Notes: generated from the letters alone by a model not told the origin. A DNA stretch of 6,107 nucleotides from Accumulibacter sp. (GCA_031276375.1 JAISNE010000255.1:1-6107), one strand, 5' to 3'. Counted from the stretch's first letter, positions 1 to 5,024 are shown. Numbers and translations are program-made.

Positions 1-352
1 GTTCTTGCCTGCTCCGATTTTTCGGAATAGGTAAATGTCTTTTTTATATGTAAAACCGAGCTGTACCAATCGTTTGTGTACCGCCGCTATGGAACAGTTG
101 AATTTTTCAGAAAGTTCGCGAAGATACAAATCAGGTTTCTCCTCAACAGTCTTTCTGAGTTCGGTCGGATTTATCTTCCCCCGCCTTGTTCTCGCGATTT
201 TCGGTTTTGTCATTCCTGTTGCTTCTAGAATTTCAACCCCCCTGGTAGTAGGTGCGCGGGGTTATTCCGAATGCTTCTTTCAAATCCTTGAAAGTGTGTC
301 CATTCTGCCTGTATTCAATCGCCGCTTTCCTGCAATCCGCGCTCTATGCCAT
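1..352 (-). pseudogene. IS630-family transposase, 5' part, degraded and cut by window edge
   Basis: Reading the minus strand from the ATG at 352 gives MA, a TAG stop, then SADCRKAAIEYRQNGHTFKD and further LKEAFGITPRTYY, the N-terminal helix-turn-helix start of IS630-family transposases. The stop replaces what is normally an aromatic residue (MAYS-type start). A run of six C at 237-242 shifts the frame, after which the protein continues EILEATGMTKPKIARTRR, then an ELRKTVEEKPDLYLREL stretch and a second helix-turn-helix (FNCSIAAVHKRLVQLGFTY). A run of six T at 40-45 causes another shift; the other frame then reads KKTFTYSEKSEQAR to the window edge. So there are at least one nonsense change and two frameshifts. 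The DDE catalytic domain lies beyond position 1, so only roughly a third of the gene is visible. The 67 bp upstream (353-419) is AT-rich and probably includes the end of the element, but no terminal repeat pair can be checked. The copy cannot encode a full protein by ordinary translation. Confidence 0.85.
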
Positions 353-492
353 ATATATTTTCATCCTATTCTGTAAAAACTTGATACTTTTCATATTAGG
401 ATATTATATCATCCCACGTGAAAACGGGCCGACTTCACGGAGTCTCTCGTTGCAAGAGAATTTGAAGAACTTTCTGAACGGAGGAAAAGCAA

Positions 493-663
493 ATGACAAC
501 CATGCAAATGGTTGGTGCCGCCTCCGGCTGTGAAGTGGCTTGGCACAGTATCGATTAGGCCAAAGCACACCGAACGGTTGGAAGGCTACAAATACGCATT
601 GCAAAGGCAGTTCGGAAATCTGAACTGTCGGCTCCCGTAGCAAGGGGCTTTGCAGAGGCTTGA
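493..663 (+). pseudogene. Group II intron reverse transcriptase/maturase, N-terminal remnant
   Basis: The frame from ATG 493 reads MTTMQMVGAASGCEVAWHSI, then D, then a TAG at 556-558, then AKAHRTVGRLQIRIAKAVRK. This matches the conserved start of group II intron-encoded proteins (a WxxIDWxKAHRTVxRLQxRIxKA pattern), so the TAG most simply derives from the TGG of the IDW tryptophan. A good ribosome binding site (GGAGG, 480-484) lies 8 nt before the start. After about residue 43 the similarity ends and the frame stops at 661-663, just inside domain V. All reverse transcriptase catalytic blocks, the maturase domain X and any endonuclease domain are absent, so a large internal deletion has removed most of the gene. 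Confidence 0.8.
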
Positions 664-695
664 GCCGTGTGCGGGGAAACTCGCACACACGGTTC
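662..695 (+). ncRNA. Group II intron domain V (catalytic hairpin)
   Basis: This 34-nt segment folds exactly as domain V. The lower helix is 662-668 (GAGCCGT) paired with 689-695 (ACGGTTC), including the G-U pair within the AGC catalytic triad (663-665). The upper helix is 669-673 (GTGCG) with 682-686 (CGCAC), extended by a G-U and a G-C pair and capped by a GAAA tetraloop (676-679). The two-nucleotide AC bulge is at 687-688. Length, triad, bulge and tetraloop all agree with the family consensus. Every element needed for catalysis is preserved even though the rest of the intron is destroyed. Confidence 0.9.
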
Positions 696-698
696 TTA

Positions 699-787
699 GA
701 GCATTTCAACAATGATATTGTGCATAAAACTACCTCTGTACTCTCGCAGAGGTAGATCGACAGGACATTTTCAAAGTTAAACTGCTC
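699..787 (+). mobile_element. Miniature inverted-repeat element, copy 1 (TA-flanked MITE)
   Basis: This is an 89-bp non-coding element flanked by TA on both sides (697-698 and 788-789). Its ends are imperfect inverted repeats: left GAGCATTTCAAC, and right end read on the minus strand GAGCAGTTTAAC, 10 of 12 identical. Inside are a small hairpin (709-713 with 717-721) and a perfect 9-bp stem (730-738 CTACCTCTG with 747-755 CAGAGGTAG). A second copy lies at 865-952, about 88% identical. TA duplication is the habit of IS630/Tc1-mariner transposases, so an IS630-type enzyme is the likely mobiliser, though not necessarily the one at 1-352. It is inserted into the intron relic, which dates it as younger than the intron. 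Confidence 0.8.
725..755 (-). terminator. Terminator-like hairpin inside MITE copy 1
   Basis: On the minus strand the perfect 9-bp stem CTACCTCTG/CAGAGGTAG (loop of 8) is followed at once by TTTTA (729-725). This is the layout of an intrinsic terminator with a short U-tract. It would act on leftward transcription, the direction of dctPQM. The stem is moderately GC-rich and the U-tract has only four U, so termination would be partial. Confidence 0.4.
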
Positions 788-789
788 TA

Positions 790-827
790 GGGGGCGGGGT
801 CGCAGCAATGCGATCCTGCTACCCGAC
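790..827 (+). ncRNA. Group II intron domain VI with bulged branch-point A
   Basis: The segment forms an eight-pair upper stem, 797-804 (GGGTCGCA) with 809-816 (TGCGATCC), containing one G-U pair and closed by a GCAA (GNRA) tetraloop at 805-808. A lower GC-rich stem uses the G-run at 790-794 and the CCC at 822-824. The unpaired A at 821 is the likely branch-point adenosine, about seven nucleotides before the proposed 3' splice site at 827. The next base, 828, would be the first base of the 3' exon. In the undisturbed intron this domain would follow domain V after a few nucleotides; here it is pushed away by the inserted miniature element. Confidence 0.7.
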
Positions 828-864
828 GCCTCGCAATGACGACGATTTGATCCTGGTGTTTCTA

Positions 865-952
865 GAGCATTTCAACAATAATATTGTGCATAAAACTGCC
901 GCTGTGCTCCGCAGAGGCAGATCGACAGGATATTCTCAAAGCTAAACTGCTC
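865..952 (+). mobile_element. Miniature inverted-repeat element, copy 2 (TA-flanked MITE)
   Basis: This 88-bp element has the same terminal sequences as copy 1 and is flanked by TA at 863-864 and 953-954. It lies in the same orientation, 77 bp beyond the end of copy 1. It differs from copy 1 at about ten positions and lacks one base in the central loop. The central stem is 896-904 (CTGCCGCTG) with 912-920 (CAGAGGCAG). An A-T pair of copy 1 has become G-C here, a compensatory change, while another position has become a mismatch. It contains no reading frame of note. Confidence 0.8.
891..920 (-). terminator. Probable operon terminator carried by MITE copy 2
   Basis: On the minus strand CTGCCTCTG and CAGCGGCAG pair with one internal mismatch around a 7-nt loop, followed directly by TTTTA (895-891). 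It lies about 155 nt beyond the dctM stop codon. No better U-tracted hairpin is visible between dctM and this point, so this mobile-element hairpin is the best candidate for the end of the dctPQM transcript. Confidence 0.45.
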
Positions 953-986
953 TAGGCGCGGCGAAACAGGTTTCTTACCAAGTGGC

Positions 987-1026
987 GCTCGACAGGCCGT
1001 CGATACTCAAGTCCGACGTGTCGAGC
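987..1026 (-). other. Stem-loop downstream of dctM
   Basis: GCTCGACA (987-994) is perfectly complementary to TGTCGAGC (1019-1026), and inside it CGTCG (998-1002) pairs with CGACG (1014-1018), leaving three unpaired bases on one side and an 11-nt loop. It begins about 50 nt after the dctM stop. No U-tract follows on the minus strand, so it is more likely an RNA 3'-end stabiliser or a Rho-related structure than an intrinsic terminator. No gene is visible between 955 and 1074. Confidence 0.5.
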
Positions 1027-1074
1027 TTTCGGTCGTTTTCTGGCGTATCACGATGGTTTTGCCGCAACCCGGCG

Positions 1075-2355
1075 TCACAGGTAGCCCAGCGCGCGCGGCA
1101 GCCACAGGGCCAGTTCCGGCGCGAAGGCGACCAGGAGCATGGCGCAGGCCATGGCGGCGACGAACCACAGCGTCCACAGGATGGTCGATTCCATCGAGAC
1201 GTTGGCCATCCGGCAGGTGACGATCAGATTGACGCCGAGCGGCGGGTGGAACTGGCCGAGCGCCATGTCCATGGTGATGAGCACGCCAAACCAGACGAGG
1301 TTCCAGTGGTAGTGGAGGGCGATGGGAACCAGCAGCGGCATGAAGATGAAAAACATCGAGATGACGTCGATGAACATGCCGGCGATCAACACCAGGAGAA
1401 GGATGCTGAGCAGCGTGACCGTTTCGGACATGCCGGCGCCGAGCATGGCTTGCGCCAGACGGTCGAAGGTTCCGAGCGTGCTGCTGGCCCAGGCGAAGAC
1501 GCTGGCGAGGGCGACCACGGTGAGGATGACCGAGGCGATTTCGGCCGATTCGACCAGGACGTTGTAGATGTCGCGCCAGCCCAGCGTCCGGTAGATCACC
1601 TTGCCGACCAGACAGCCGTAGAAGACGGCGACGACGGCGGCTTCGGTCGGGGTGAAGAAGCCGCTGCGCATGCCGCCCAGGATGATGACCGGCGCGGCCA
1701 GTCCCCAGCCGGCTTCCTTCAGGCTCTGCCAGAACGGCGGACGGACTTCCGCCGGCGTGGCTTCGTAATCGTTGCGGATGGACAGCCACCAGGCCGCGAC
1801 GATCAGCGACAGGCCCGACAGGATGCCGGGCACCATGCCCGCCGCGAAGAGCGCCGGGACGGAGGCTTGCGGAACCAGCAGGCTGTAGATGATGAAGGCG
1901 ATCGAGGGCGGGATCAGGATGCCGGTCGAGCCGGCGGCGGCGATGACCGAGGCGGTGAATTGGCGCGGATAGCCGGCCTTCAGCATCGACGGCAGCATGA
2001 CCGCGCCGACGGCGGCCGAATCCGCCGGACCCGAACCGGAGATGCCGCCCATGATCATCGCCACCACGATGGCGACGATCGCCAGGCTGCCGCGGCGCTG
2101 TCCGACGACGGCCGAGGCGAAGCGGACGATCGAGGCGGCCACGCCGGCGCGCTCGAAAATCAGGCCGGCGATGACGAAAACGGGGATGGTCATCAGCGGG
2201 TATTTGGCGATGCCGGTATATACGTTGGTCGGCAGGGACATCATGCCCAGGCCGTTGGCGGCGACGACCGCCGTGCCGGCCAGGCCCATGGTCACGGCCA
2301 GGGGAACGCCGGAGAACATCAGCACGATGAAAATGCCGAAAAGCAGCCAGTCCAT
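1075..2355 (-). CDS. dctM: TRAP transporter large membrane subunit DctM
   Basis: This is a 426-residue polytopic inner-membrane protein, the usual length for DctM, the subunit that carries substrate and coupling ions through the membrane. It starts MDWLLFGIFIVLMFSGVPLA, the family's typical first helix. Conserved stretches include GGISGSGPADSAAVGAVMLP (about residues 103-122), STGILIPPSIAFIIYS (143-158), SGFFTPTEAA (231-240), the FIDVISMFFIFMPLLVPIA region (328-346) and HPPLGVNLIV (370-379). Hydrophobic segments cover nearly the whole length, suggesting eleven or more membrane spans. The ATG at 2355-2353 overlaps the dctQ TGA by one base (TGATG), pointing to translational coupling; a much longer open frame upstream is only dctQ read out of frame. 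It is the last gene of the operon. The substrate cannot be inferred from this subunit. Confidence 0.96.
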   Translation of the reverse strand: MDWLLFGIFIVLMFSGVPLAVTMGLAGTAVVAANGLGMMSLPTNVYTGIAKYPLMTIPVFVIAGLIFERAGVAASIVRFASAVVGQRRGSLAIVAIVVAMIMGGISGSGPADSAAVGAVMLPSMLKAGYPRQFTASVIAAAGSTGILIPPSIAFIIYSLLVPQASVPALFAAGMVPGILSGLSLIVAAWWLSIRNDYEATPAEVRPPFWQSLKEAGWGLAAPVIILGGMRSGFFTPTEAAVVAVFYGCLVGKVIYRTLGWRDIYNVLVESAEIASVILTVVALASVFAWASSTLGTFDRLAQAMLGAGMSETVTLLSILLLVLIAGMFIDVISMFFIFMPLLVPIALHYHWNLVWFGVLITMDMALGQFHPPLGVNLIVTCRMANVSMESTILWTLWFVAAMACAMLLVAFAPELALWLPRALGYL

Positions 2356-2831
2356 CAGCGGCCTCCCCGGCGCAGCAGGCCGATCAGGCGCAGCACGATG
2401 AGCAGCGAAAGTATCGGCAGCCAGATGGTGTACCACCATTGCGGGACGCCCAGCGAGGGCGAGGTGACTTCGAAATCGTAGTCGTCCCAGGCCATGCGCG
2501 CGCCGTAGAAGGTGAGCAGGCCGAACATCAGCAGCGAACAGGCGGCGGCGAAGCGCGGGGCGATCCGGCGCAGCACCGCCCAGCGCTCGGCGAAGTACAG
2601 GATGGCGATGTGGTGGCGGGTGGTGAAAGCGTGCGAGGCGCCGACCAGCGTCATGACGACCATCAGCACGATGGAAATTTCCTCGGTGAAGGCAAAGGAA
2701 ATGTCCGTGAAGTAGCGCACCAGCACATTGGCCATGGTCAAGAGGCACAAGGCGCCCATCGATACGGCCATCAGCGCCCGCTCGAAGGAGGCGAGCCTTC
2801 CCTCGCCGCGCTTATCGTTGTTGGAATTCAT
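2355..2831 (-). CDS. dctQ: TRAP transporter small membrane subunit DctQ
   Basis: This is a 158-residue protein with four hydrophobic segments (about 20-38, 51-70, 93-112 and 132-153), as expected for DctQ, which partners DctM in the membrane. Family signatures are ANVLVRYF (34-41), FTEEISIVLMVVMTLVGASH (48-67) followed by HHIAI, and the loop SPSLGVPQWWYTIWLP (124-139) before the last helix. I chose the ATG at 2831 because homologues start shortly before the first helix. The frame stays open for 107 more codons upstream, but that extension is not membrane-like and runs into dctP. A GGAG (2843-2846 on the other strand) lies 11 nt before the start, rather distant. The start is preceded by a large stem-loop (2847-2915) that ends right at this site, so initiation may depend on RNA folding. 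Confidence 0.93.
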   Translation of the reverse strand: MNSNNDKRGEGRLASFERALMAVSMGALCLLTMANVLVRYFTDISFAFTEEISIVLMVVMTLVGASHAFTTRHHIAILYFAERWAVLRRIAPRFAAACSLLMFGLLTFYGARMAWDDYDFEVTSPSLGVPQWWYTIWLPILSLLIVLRLIGLLRRGGR

Positions 2832-2846
2832 CGTAAAACTAACTCC

Positions 2847-2915
2847 GGTTCGAAACCCCGCCCGTAAGACAGGCGCGAAGGTCGAAACCCCATTCTTACG
2901 GCCGGGGTTTCGACC
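2847..2915 (-). promoter_or_regulatory. Mutually exclusive stem-loops before dctQ
   Basis: Three segments compete. The right segment 2894-2915 (ending in GGGGTTTCGACC) pairs perfectly over 12 bp with 2880-2891 (GGTCGAAACCCC), with a 12-nt loop. The same segment can instead pair with 2847-2869: 18 of 19 positions between 2851-2869 and 2894-2912, plus GGT/ACC beyond a single bulged T. Both structures cannot exist together, since 2904-2912 is used in each. On the mRNA (minus strand) the shared segment is made first, then the near partner, then the far partner, so the short hairpin forms first and may be displaced by the longer one. The longer stem ends next to the dctQ ribosome binding site. Neither is followed by a U-tract. 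Confidence 0.6.
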
Positions 2916-2920
2916 GCCGC

Positions 2921-2953
2921 CATCGGGGAGGGGAGGCAAACCCCTTCCCAATG
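2921..2953 (-). other. Stem-loop in dctP-dctQ spacer
   Basis: 2921-2933 (CATCGGGGAGGGG) pairs with 2941-2953 (CCCCTTCCCAATG), 13 positions with one mismatch and one pair that is G-U in the transcript, and a 7-nt loop. It is one of four successive hairpins in the spacer and carries no U-tract. Confidence 0.5.
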
Positions 2954-2973
2954 GAGCCAGACCGACGGCCCTG

Positions 2974-2993
2974 AAGGGCTGTCGCCAATTTAT
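2974..2993 (-). other. Compact tetraloop hairpin in dctP-dctQ spacer
   Basis: 2974-2981 (GACGGCCC) pairs with 2986-2993 (GGGCTGTC) over eight positions, with a four-base loop that reads TTCA in the transcript. One position is a non-Watson-Crick A/C in the minus-strand transcript (G-T on the plus strand). It lies mid-way between dctP and dctQ. Confidence 0.45.
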
Positions 2994-3041
2994 TGCTGGT
3001 AAAACCCGCTCCGCTTTGACGCCCTCCCCGCGAAGAGCGGC

Positions 3042-3065
3042 GCGGCGGGCGGGATCGCCCGCCGC
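3042..3065 (-). other. Very GC-rich hairpin at the 3' end of dctP
   Basis: The perfect 10-bp stem GCGGCGGGCG (3042-3051) / CGCCCGCCGC (3056-3065) has a four-base loop and begins 17 nt after the dctP stop. No U-run follows on the minus strand, so it is not a classical intrinsic terminator. A strong hairpin just after a binding-protein gene is a known arrangement for protecting that part of an operon mRNA from 3' exonucleases, leaving more binding protein than membrane subunits; that role is inferred here from position. Confidence 0.6.
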
Positions 3066-3081
3066 GGATGTCGTGCCGAAT

Positions 3082-4089
3082 CTATCGTTTTTCGATGGCG
3101 GCTTCGGCTTTCCTGACGAGATCGGCGCCGATGTTCCTGGCCCATTTCTCATAGACCTTGCGCGTGGCCTCGATGAACGGCCGGCGCTGCTCGTCGGTCA
3201 GCGTGGTGACCACCGTGCCGCCGCTTTCGATCTGCCTGAGCAGCGAGGCGTCTCCCTTGCGAACGTTTTCGACATTCTCCCGCGCGGCCTGCAAGGCGGC
3301 CTCGCGGACCAGTTCGCGGTCGGCGGGAGTCCATTGCGCCCAGACATCCTTGTTGACCACGAAAATCAGCGGGTCGGAAATGTAGTGCCAGAGCGTCAGA
3401 TACTTCTGACCGATTCCCGGCAGCTTCGCGGAAAAGAAGACCGCCAGCGGATTTTCCTGCCCGTCGACGGCATTGGAGGCGAGCGCGGTCTGCGCGTCGG
3501 CCCAGCTCATTTGCGTCGGATTGGCGCCCAGCGCGGTGAATATGTCGTTGAACAGCGGCGAGCCGACCACGCGGATCTTGAGTCCCTTGATGTCGCTCGG
3601 CGCGGCGATCGCCCGCTTGGAGTTGGATACCTCGCGGAATCCGTTCTCTCCCCAGGCCAGCGGGATCACTTCGCGCCGTTCGATGATCCTGAACAGTTCC
3701 CGGCCGACCTCGCCGTGAATCAGCGCGTCGACCGCTTTTTCGTCGGGCATCAGGAAAGGCAGGGCGAACAGGTTCAATTCCTTGATTTGCGGCGACCAGT
3801 TGATGGTCGAACCCACGGCCAGGTCGATGACCCCCTGGCGGATGGCGGTGAATTCGCGCGTCTGCTCGCCGCCGACCAGCGATACGCCGGGATATAGCTT
3901 GATGTTGATGCGTCCCCCGGTCTTTTCCCGGACCAGCGTGGCCCATCGCTCGCCGGCCTGGCCCCAGGGGAAGGCGGTGTTCAACACCGTCGACAGGCGG
4001 TATTCCGATTTATAGGTTTGCGCCACGGCCGCGCCGCCGTGGATGAGCATACCGGCGGCGAACGCCGCCAGGATTGTCTGGCGAAACAT
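3082..4089 (-). CDS. dctP: TRAP transporter periplasmic solute-binding protein DctP
   Basis: This is a 335-residue exported binding protein of the DctP family, which captures a carboxylate substrate in the periplasm and hands it to DctQM. A signal peptide is clear: MFRQ, a hydrophobic core to about residue 20, and an AVA-Q cleavage site after 23. The mature part shows the family pattern: GERWATLVREKTGGRINIKL (46-65), LPFLMPDEKAV (110-120), NGFREVSNSKRAI (149-161), then GLKIRVVGSPLF (169-180) with Arg173 at the place of the conserved carboxylate-binding arginine, SWADAQTALASNAVDGQENP (195-214) and a long C-terminal helix. The start at 4089 is supported by AGGAGG (4095-4100) five nucleotides upstream and by the signal peptide. 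It is the first gene of the operon, divergent from the lysE-type gene. The ligand is probably an organic acid but is not determinable from sequence alone. Confidence 0.96.
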   Translation of the reverse strand: MFRQTILAAFAAGMLIHGGAAVAQTYKSEYRLSTVLNTAFPWGQAGERWATLVREKTGGRINIKLYPGVSLVGGEQTREFTAIRQGVIDLAVGSTINWSPQIKELNLFALPFLMPDEKAVDALIHGEVGRELFRIIERREVIPLAWGENGFREVSNSKRAIAAPSDIKGLKIRVVGSPLFNDIFTALGANPTQMSWADAQTALASNAVDGQENPLAVFFSAKLPGIGQKYLTLWHYISDPLIFVVNKDVWAQWTPADRELVREAALQAARENVENVRKGDASLLRQIESGGTVVTTLTDEQRRPFIEATRKVYEKWARNIGADLVRKAEAAIEKR

Positions 4090-4134
4090 GATTCCCTCCT
4101 CACGATGAAAATTGTCGAAAAAAGCAAGTTGTGC

Positions 4135-4161
4135 ATTCTAAATGTTTTGCCGGGTTTGAAA
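4135..4161 (-). promoter_or_regulatory. Possible sigma70-type promoter for dctPQM
   Basis: On the minus strand TAGAAT (4140-4135) is a good -10 match, giving a leader of roughly 40 nt before dctP. The best -35 candidate, TTTCAA (4161-4156), is weak and spaced 15 bp, so an activator may be needed. No sigma54 pattern (TGGCAC plus TTGCA) was found here. It sits within a few bases of the opposing lysE promoter candidate. Confidence 0.3.
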
Positions 4162-4176
4162 TAGCTTGGGTAGAAT
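4147..4176 (+). promoter_or_regulatory. Probable sigma70-type promoter for the LysE-family gene
   Basis: TTGCCG (4147-4152, 4 of 6 to the -35 consensus), an 18-bp spacer and TAGAAT (4171-4176, 5 of 6 to the -10 consensus) form a reasonable promoter pointing to the exporter gene. Transcription from it would leave a leader of about 100 nt before the chosen start. Confidence 0.4.
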
Positions 4177-4280
4177 CGGGTGCCGCCGAAAAAAAGCAGG
4201 CCGGGAGAACGGGCCGGGCCGGAACCAATACCGGCGGCATGAAAGGCACGCTTTCCGGCCATGCACCGTACATTTTGGCG

Positions 4281-4886
4281 ATGAACATGAGTTGGCAAGA
4301 ATTCACCGCGCTGCTCGCGCTGGCCACGGCAATGAGTTTTACGCCGGGTCCCAATACCGCCCTGGCGACCGCGATCGCGGCCAACCGCGGTCTGGCCCGC
4401 GCCATGCGCTTCGTCTGCGCCGTGCCGCTCGGCTGGAGCGCCTTGCTGCTGCTCTGCGCGGCGGGCGTGGGCGCGCTGGTGATCGCCGCGCCGCCGCTCA
4501 AATGGGCCATCCAGGCCGCCGGCGTGGGCTATCTGCTGTGGCTGGCCTGGCAGCTCGCCCGCAGCGCCGCGCTGGCCCGCGCCGACGACAGCCAGCTCGA
4601 CATCGGCTTCTGGCAGGGCGCCGCGCTGCAATTCGTCAACATCAAGGTCTGGCTGCTGGCCCTGGCCATCGTCGCCGGCTGGATCGCCGGGCGCGCCGAC
4701 GCCATGTCCCGCCTGGTCGTGGTGGTGCCGGTCATGCAGTTCTTCGCCTTTACCAGCAACCTGCTTTACGCCAGCATGGGCGCGTTGCTGCGCGGCTGGC
4801 TGGCGCGCGGGCGGCGCCTGCTGTGGTTCAACCGCGCGATGGCCGCCGTGCTGGCGTTCACCGCCGTCTGGATGCTCACGGTATGA
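4281..4886 (+). CDS. LysE/RhtB-family amino acid exporter
   Basis: This is a 201-residue integral membrane protein of the LysE/RhtB/CadD superfamily, inner-membrane exporters of amino acids and related small molecules using the ion gradient. The diagnostic start is SFTPGPNTALATAIAANRG (about 19-37), followed by GWSALLLLCAAGVGALVIAA, YLLWLAWQLARS, and FVNIKVWLLALAIVAG, giving about six hydrophobic segments. The length fits the family. The start is uncertain. ATG 4281 and ATG 4287 both place the first helix as in homologues, but neither has a clear ribosome binding site. Upstream in-frame starts (GTG 4131, ATG 4239) would add a polar stretch without family support. It is divergent from dctP, across a 191-bp shared region. 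The substrate is unknown; a role in exporting something linked to the TRAP substrate is possible but not shown. Confidence 0.9.
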   Translation: MNMSWQEFTALLALATAMSFTPGPNTALATAIAANRGLARAMRFVCAVPLGWSALLLLCAAGVGALVIAAPPLKWAIQAAGVGYLLWLAWQLARSAALARADDSQLDIGFWQGAALQFVNIKVWLLALAIVAGWIAGRADAMSRLVVVVPVMQFFAFTSNLLYASMGALLRGWLARGRRLLWFNRAMAAVLAFTAVWMLTV

Positions 4887-4904
4887 GCGCGGGAAAGAGG
4901 ACAA

Positions 4905-4923
4905 CCCGCGGACAACCCGCGGG
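4905..4923 (+). other. Short hairpin after the LysE-family gene
   Basis: CCCGCGG (4905-4911) and CCGCGGG (4917-4923) form a perfect 7-bp stem around ACAAC, 18 nt beyond the stop codon. It results from two adjacent copies of GACAACCCGCG. A short A-rich stretch, not T, follows, so it is not a convincing intrinsic terminator. The rest of 4924-5024 shows nothing I can assign. Confidence 0.35.
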
Positions 4924-5024
4924 AAACCCACGGAGTTCCCCGGAATGCCTGGCGGACATCGCGGTCAAATCACCCCCATGACATCATTCCACCACTCCAC
5001 CTTTCCGCGTTTCATACGAATATC

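Larger units (their letters stand above)
420..827 (+). mobile_element. Group II intron relic (5'-truncated, internally deleted)
   Basis: The stretch holds, in intron order, the start of a group II intron-encoded reverse transcriptase (from 493), a canonical domain V (662-695), and a domain VI hairpin (790-827) ending in ACCCGAC, a plausible intron 3' end. Most of the reverse transcriptase and nearly all of domains I-III are missing: the preserved protein start is only about 75 bp from the probable left boundary and about 170 bp from domain V. The 5' boundary is uncertain; 420 is my estimate, placed where AT-rich IS630 flank gives way to other sequence. A miniature element (699-787) interrupts the linker between domains V and VI. 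Removing it with one TA copy restores a continuous linker of the form GGTTCTTAGGGGG, as seen in this intron group. The relic cannot self-splice without its domain I. Confidence 0.8.

Noticed and set aside
404..808. A 134-codon open frame on the minus strand
   Set aside because: It is antisense to the intron relic and runs through MITE copy 1; the translation has no family resemblance.
797..845. Similarity to widespread intergenic repeats containing CGTCATTGCGAGG
   Set aside because: Most of the segment is accounted for by group II intron domain VI; only 828-841 would remain, too short to claim a repeat family.
982..2481. A 499-codon open frame on the plus strand, opposite dctM
   Set aside because: It is antisense to dctM, is rich in Asp, Gly, His and Arg as expected for the complement of a GC-rich membrane gene, and resembles no protein family.
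2847..2859. GGTTCGAAACCCC resembling a tRNA T-arm
   Set aside because: No acceptor, D or anticodon arm can be built around it on either strand; the sequence is explained by the inverted repeats of the spacer.
2832..3152. N-terminal extension of dctQ by 107 codons
   Set aside because: The frame is open, but the extension overlaps the dctP end, is unlike any DctQ, and consists of translated hairpins; the ATG at 2831 fits the family length.
2728..3897. A 389-codon open frame on the plus strand opposite dctP and the spacer
   Set aside because: It lies antisense to a confident signal-peptide-bearing DctP and has no recognisable domain; long antisense frames are expected at this GC content.
4901..4923. 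Tandem copies of GACAACCCGCG considered as the start of a repeat array
   Set aside because: Only two copies are present with no spacers, so it is neither a CRISPR array nor an iteron set.
3981..4931. A 316-codon minus-strand frame spanning the dctP start and the LysE-type gene
   Set aside because: It is antisense to a clear LysE-family membrane protein, overlaps the dctP signal peptide in another frame, and is low-complexity in composition.
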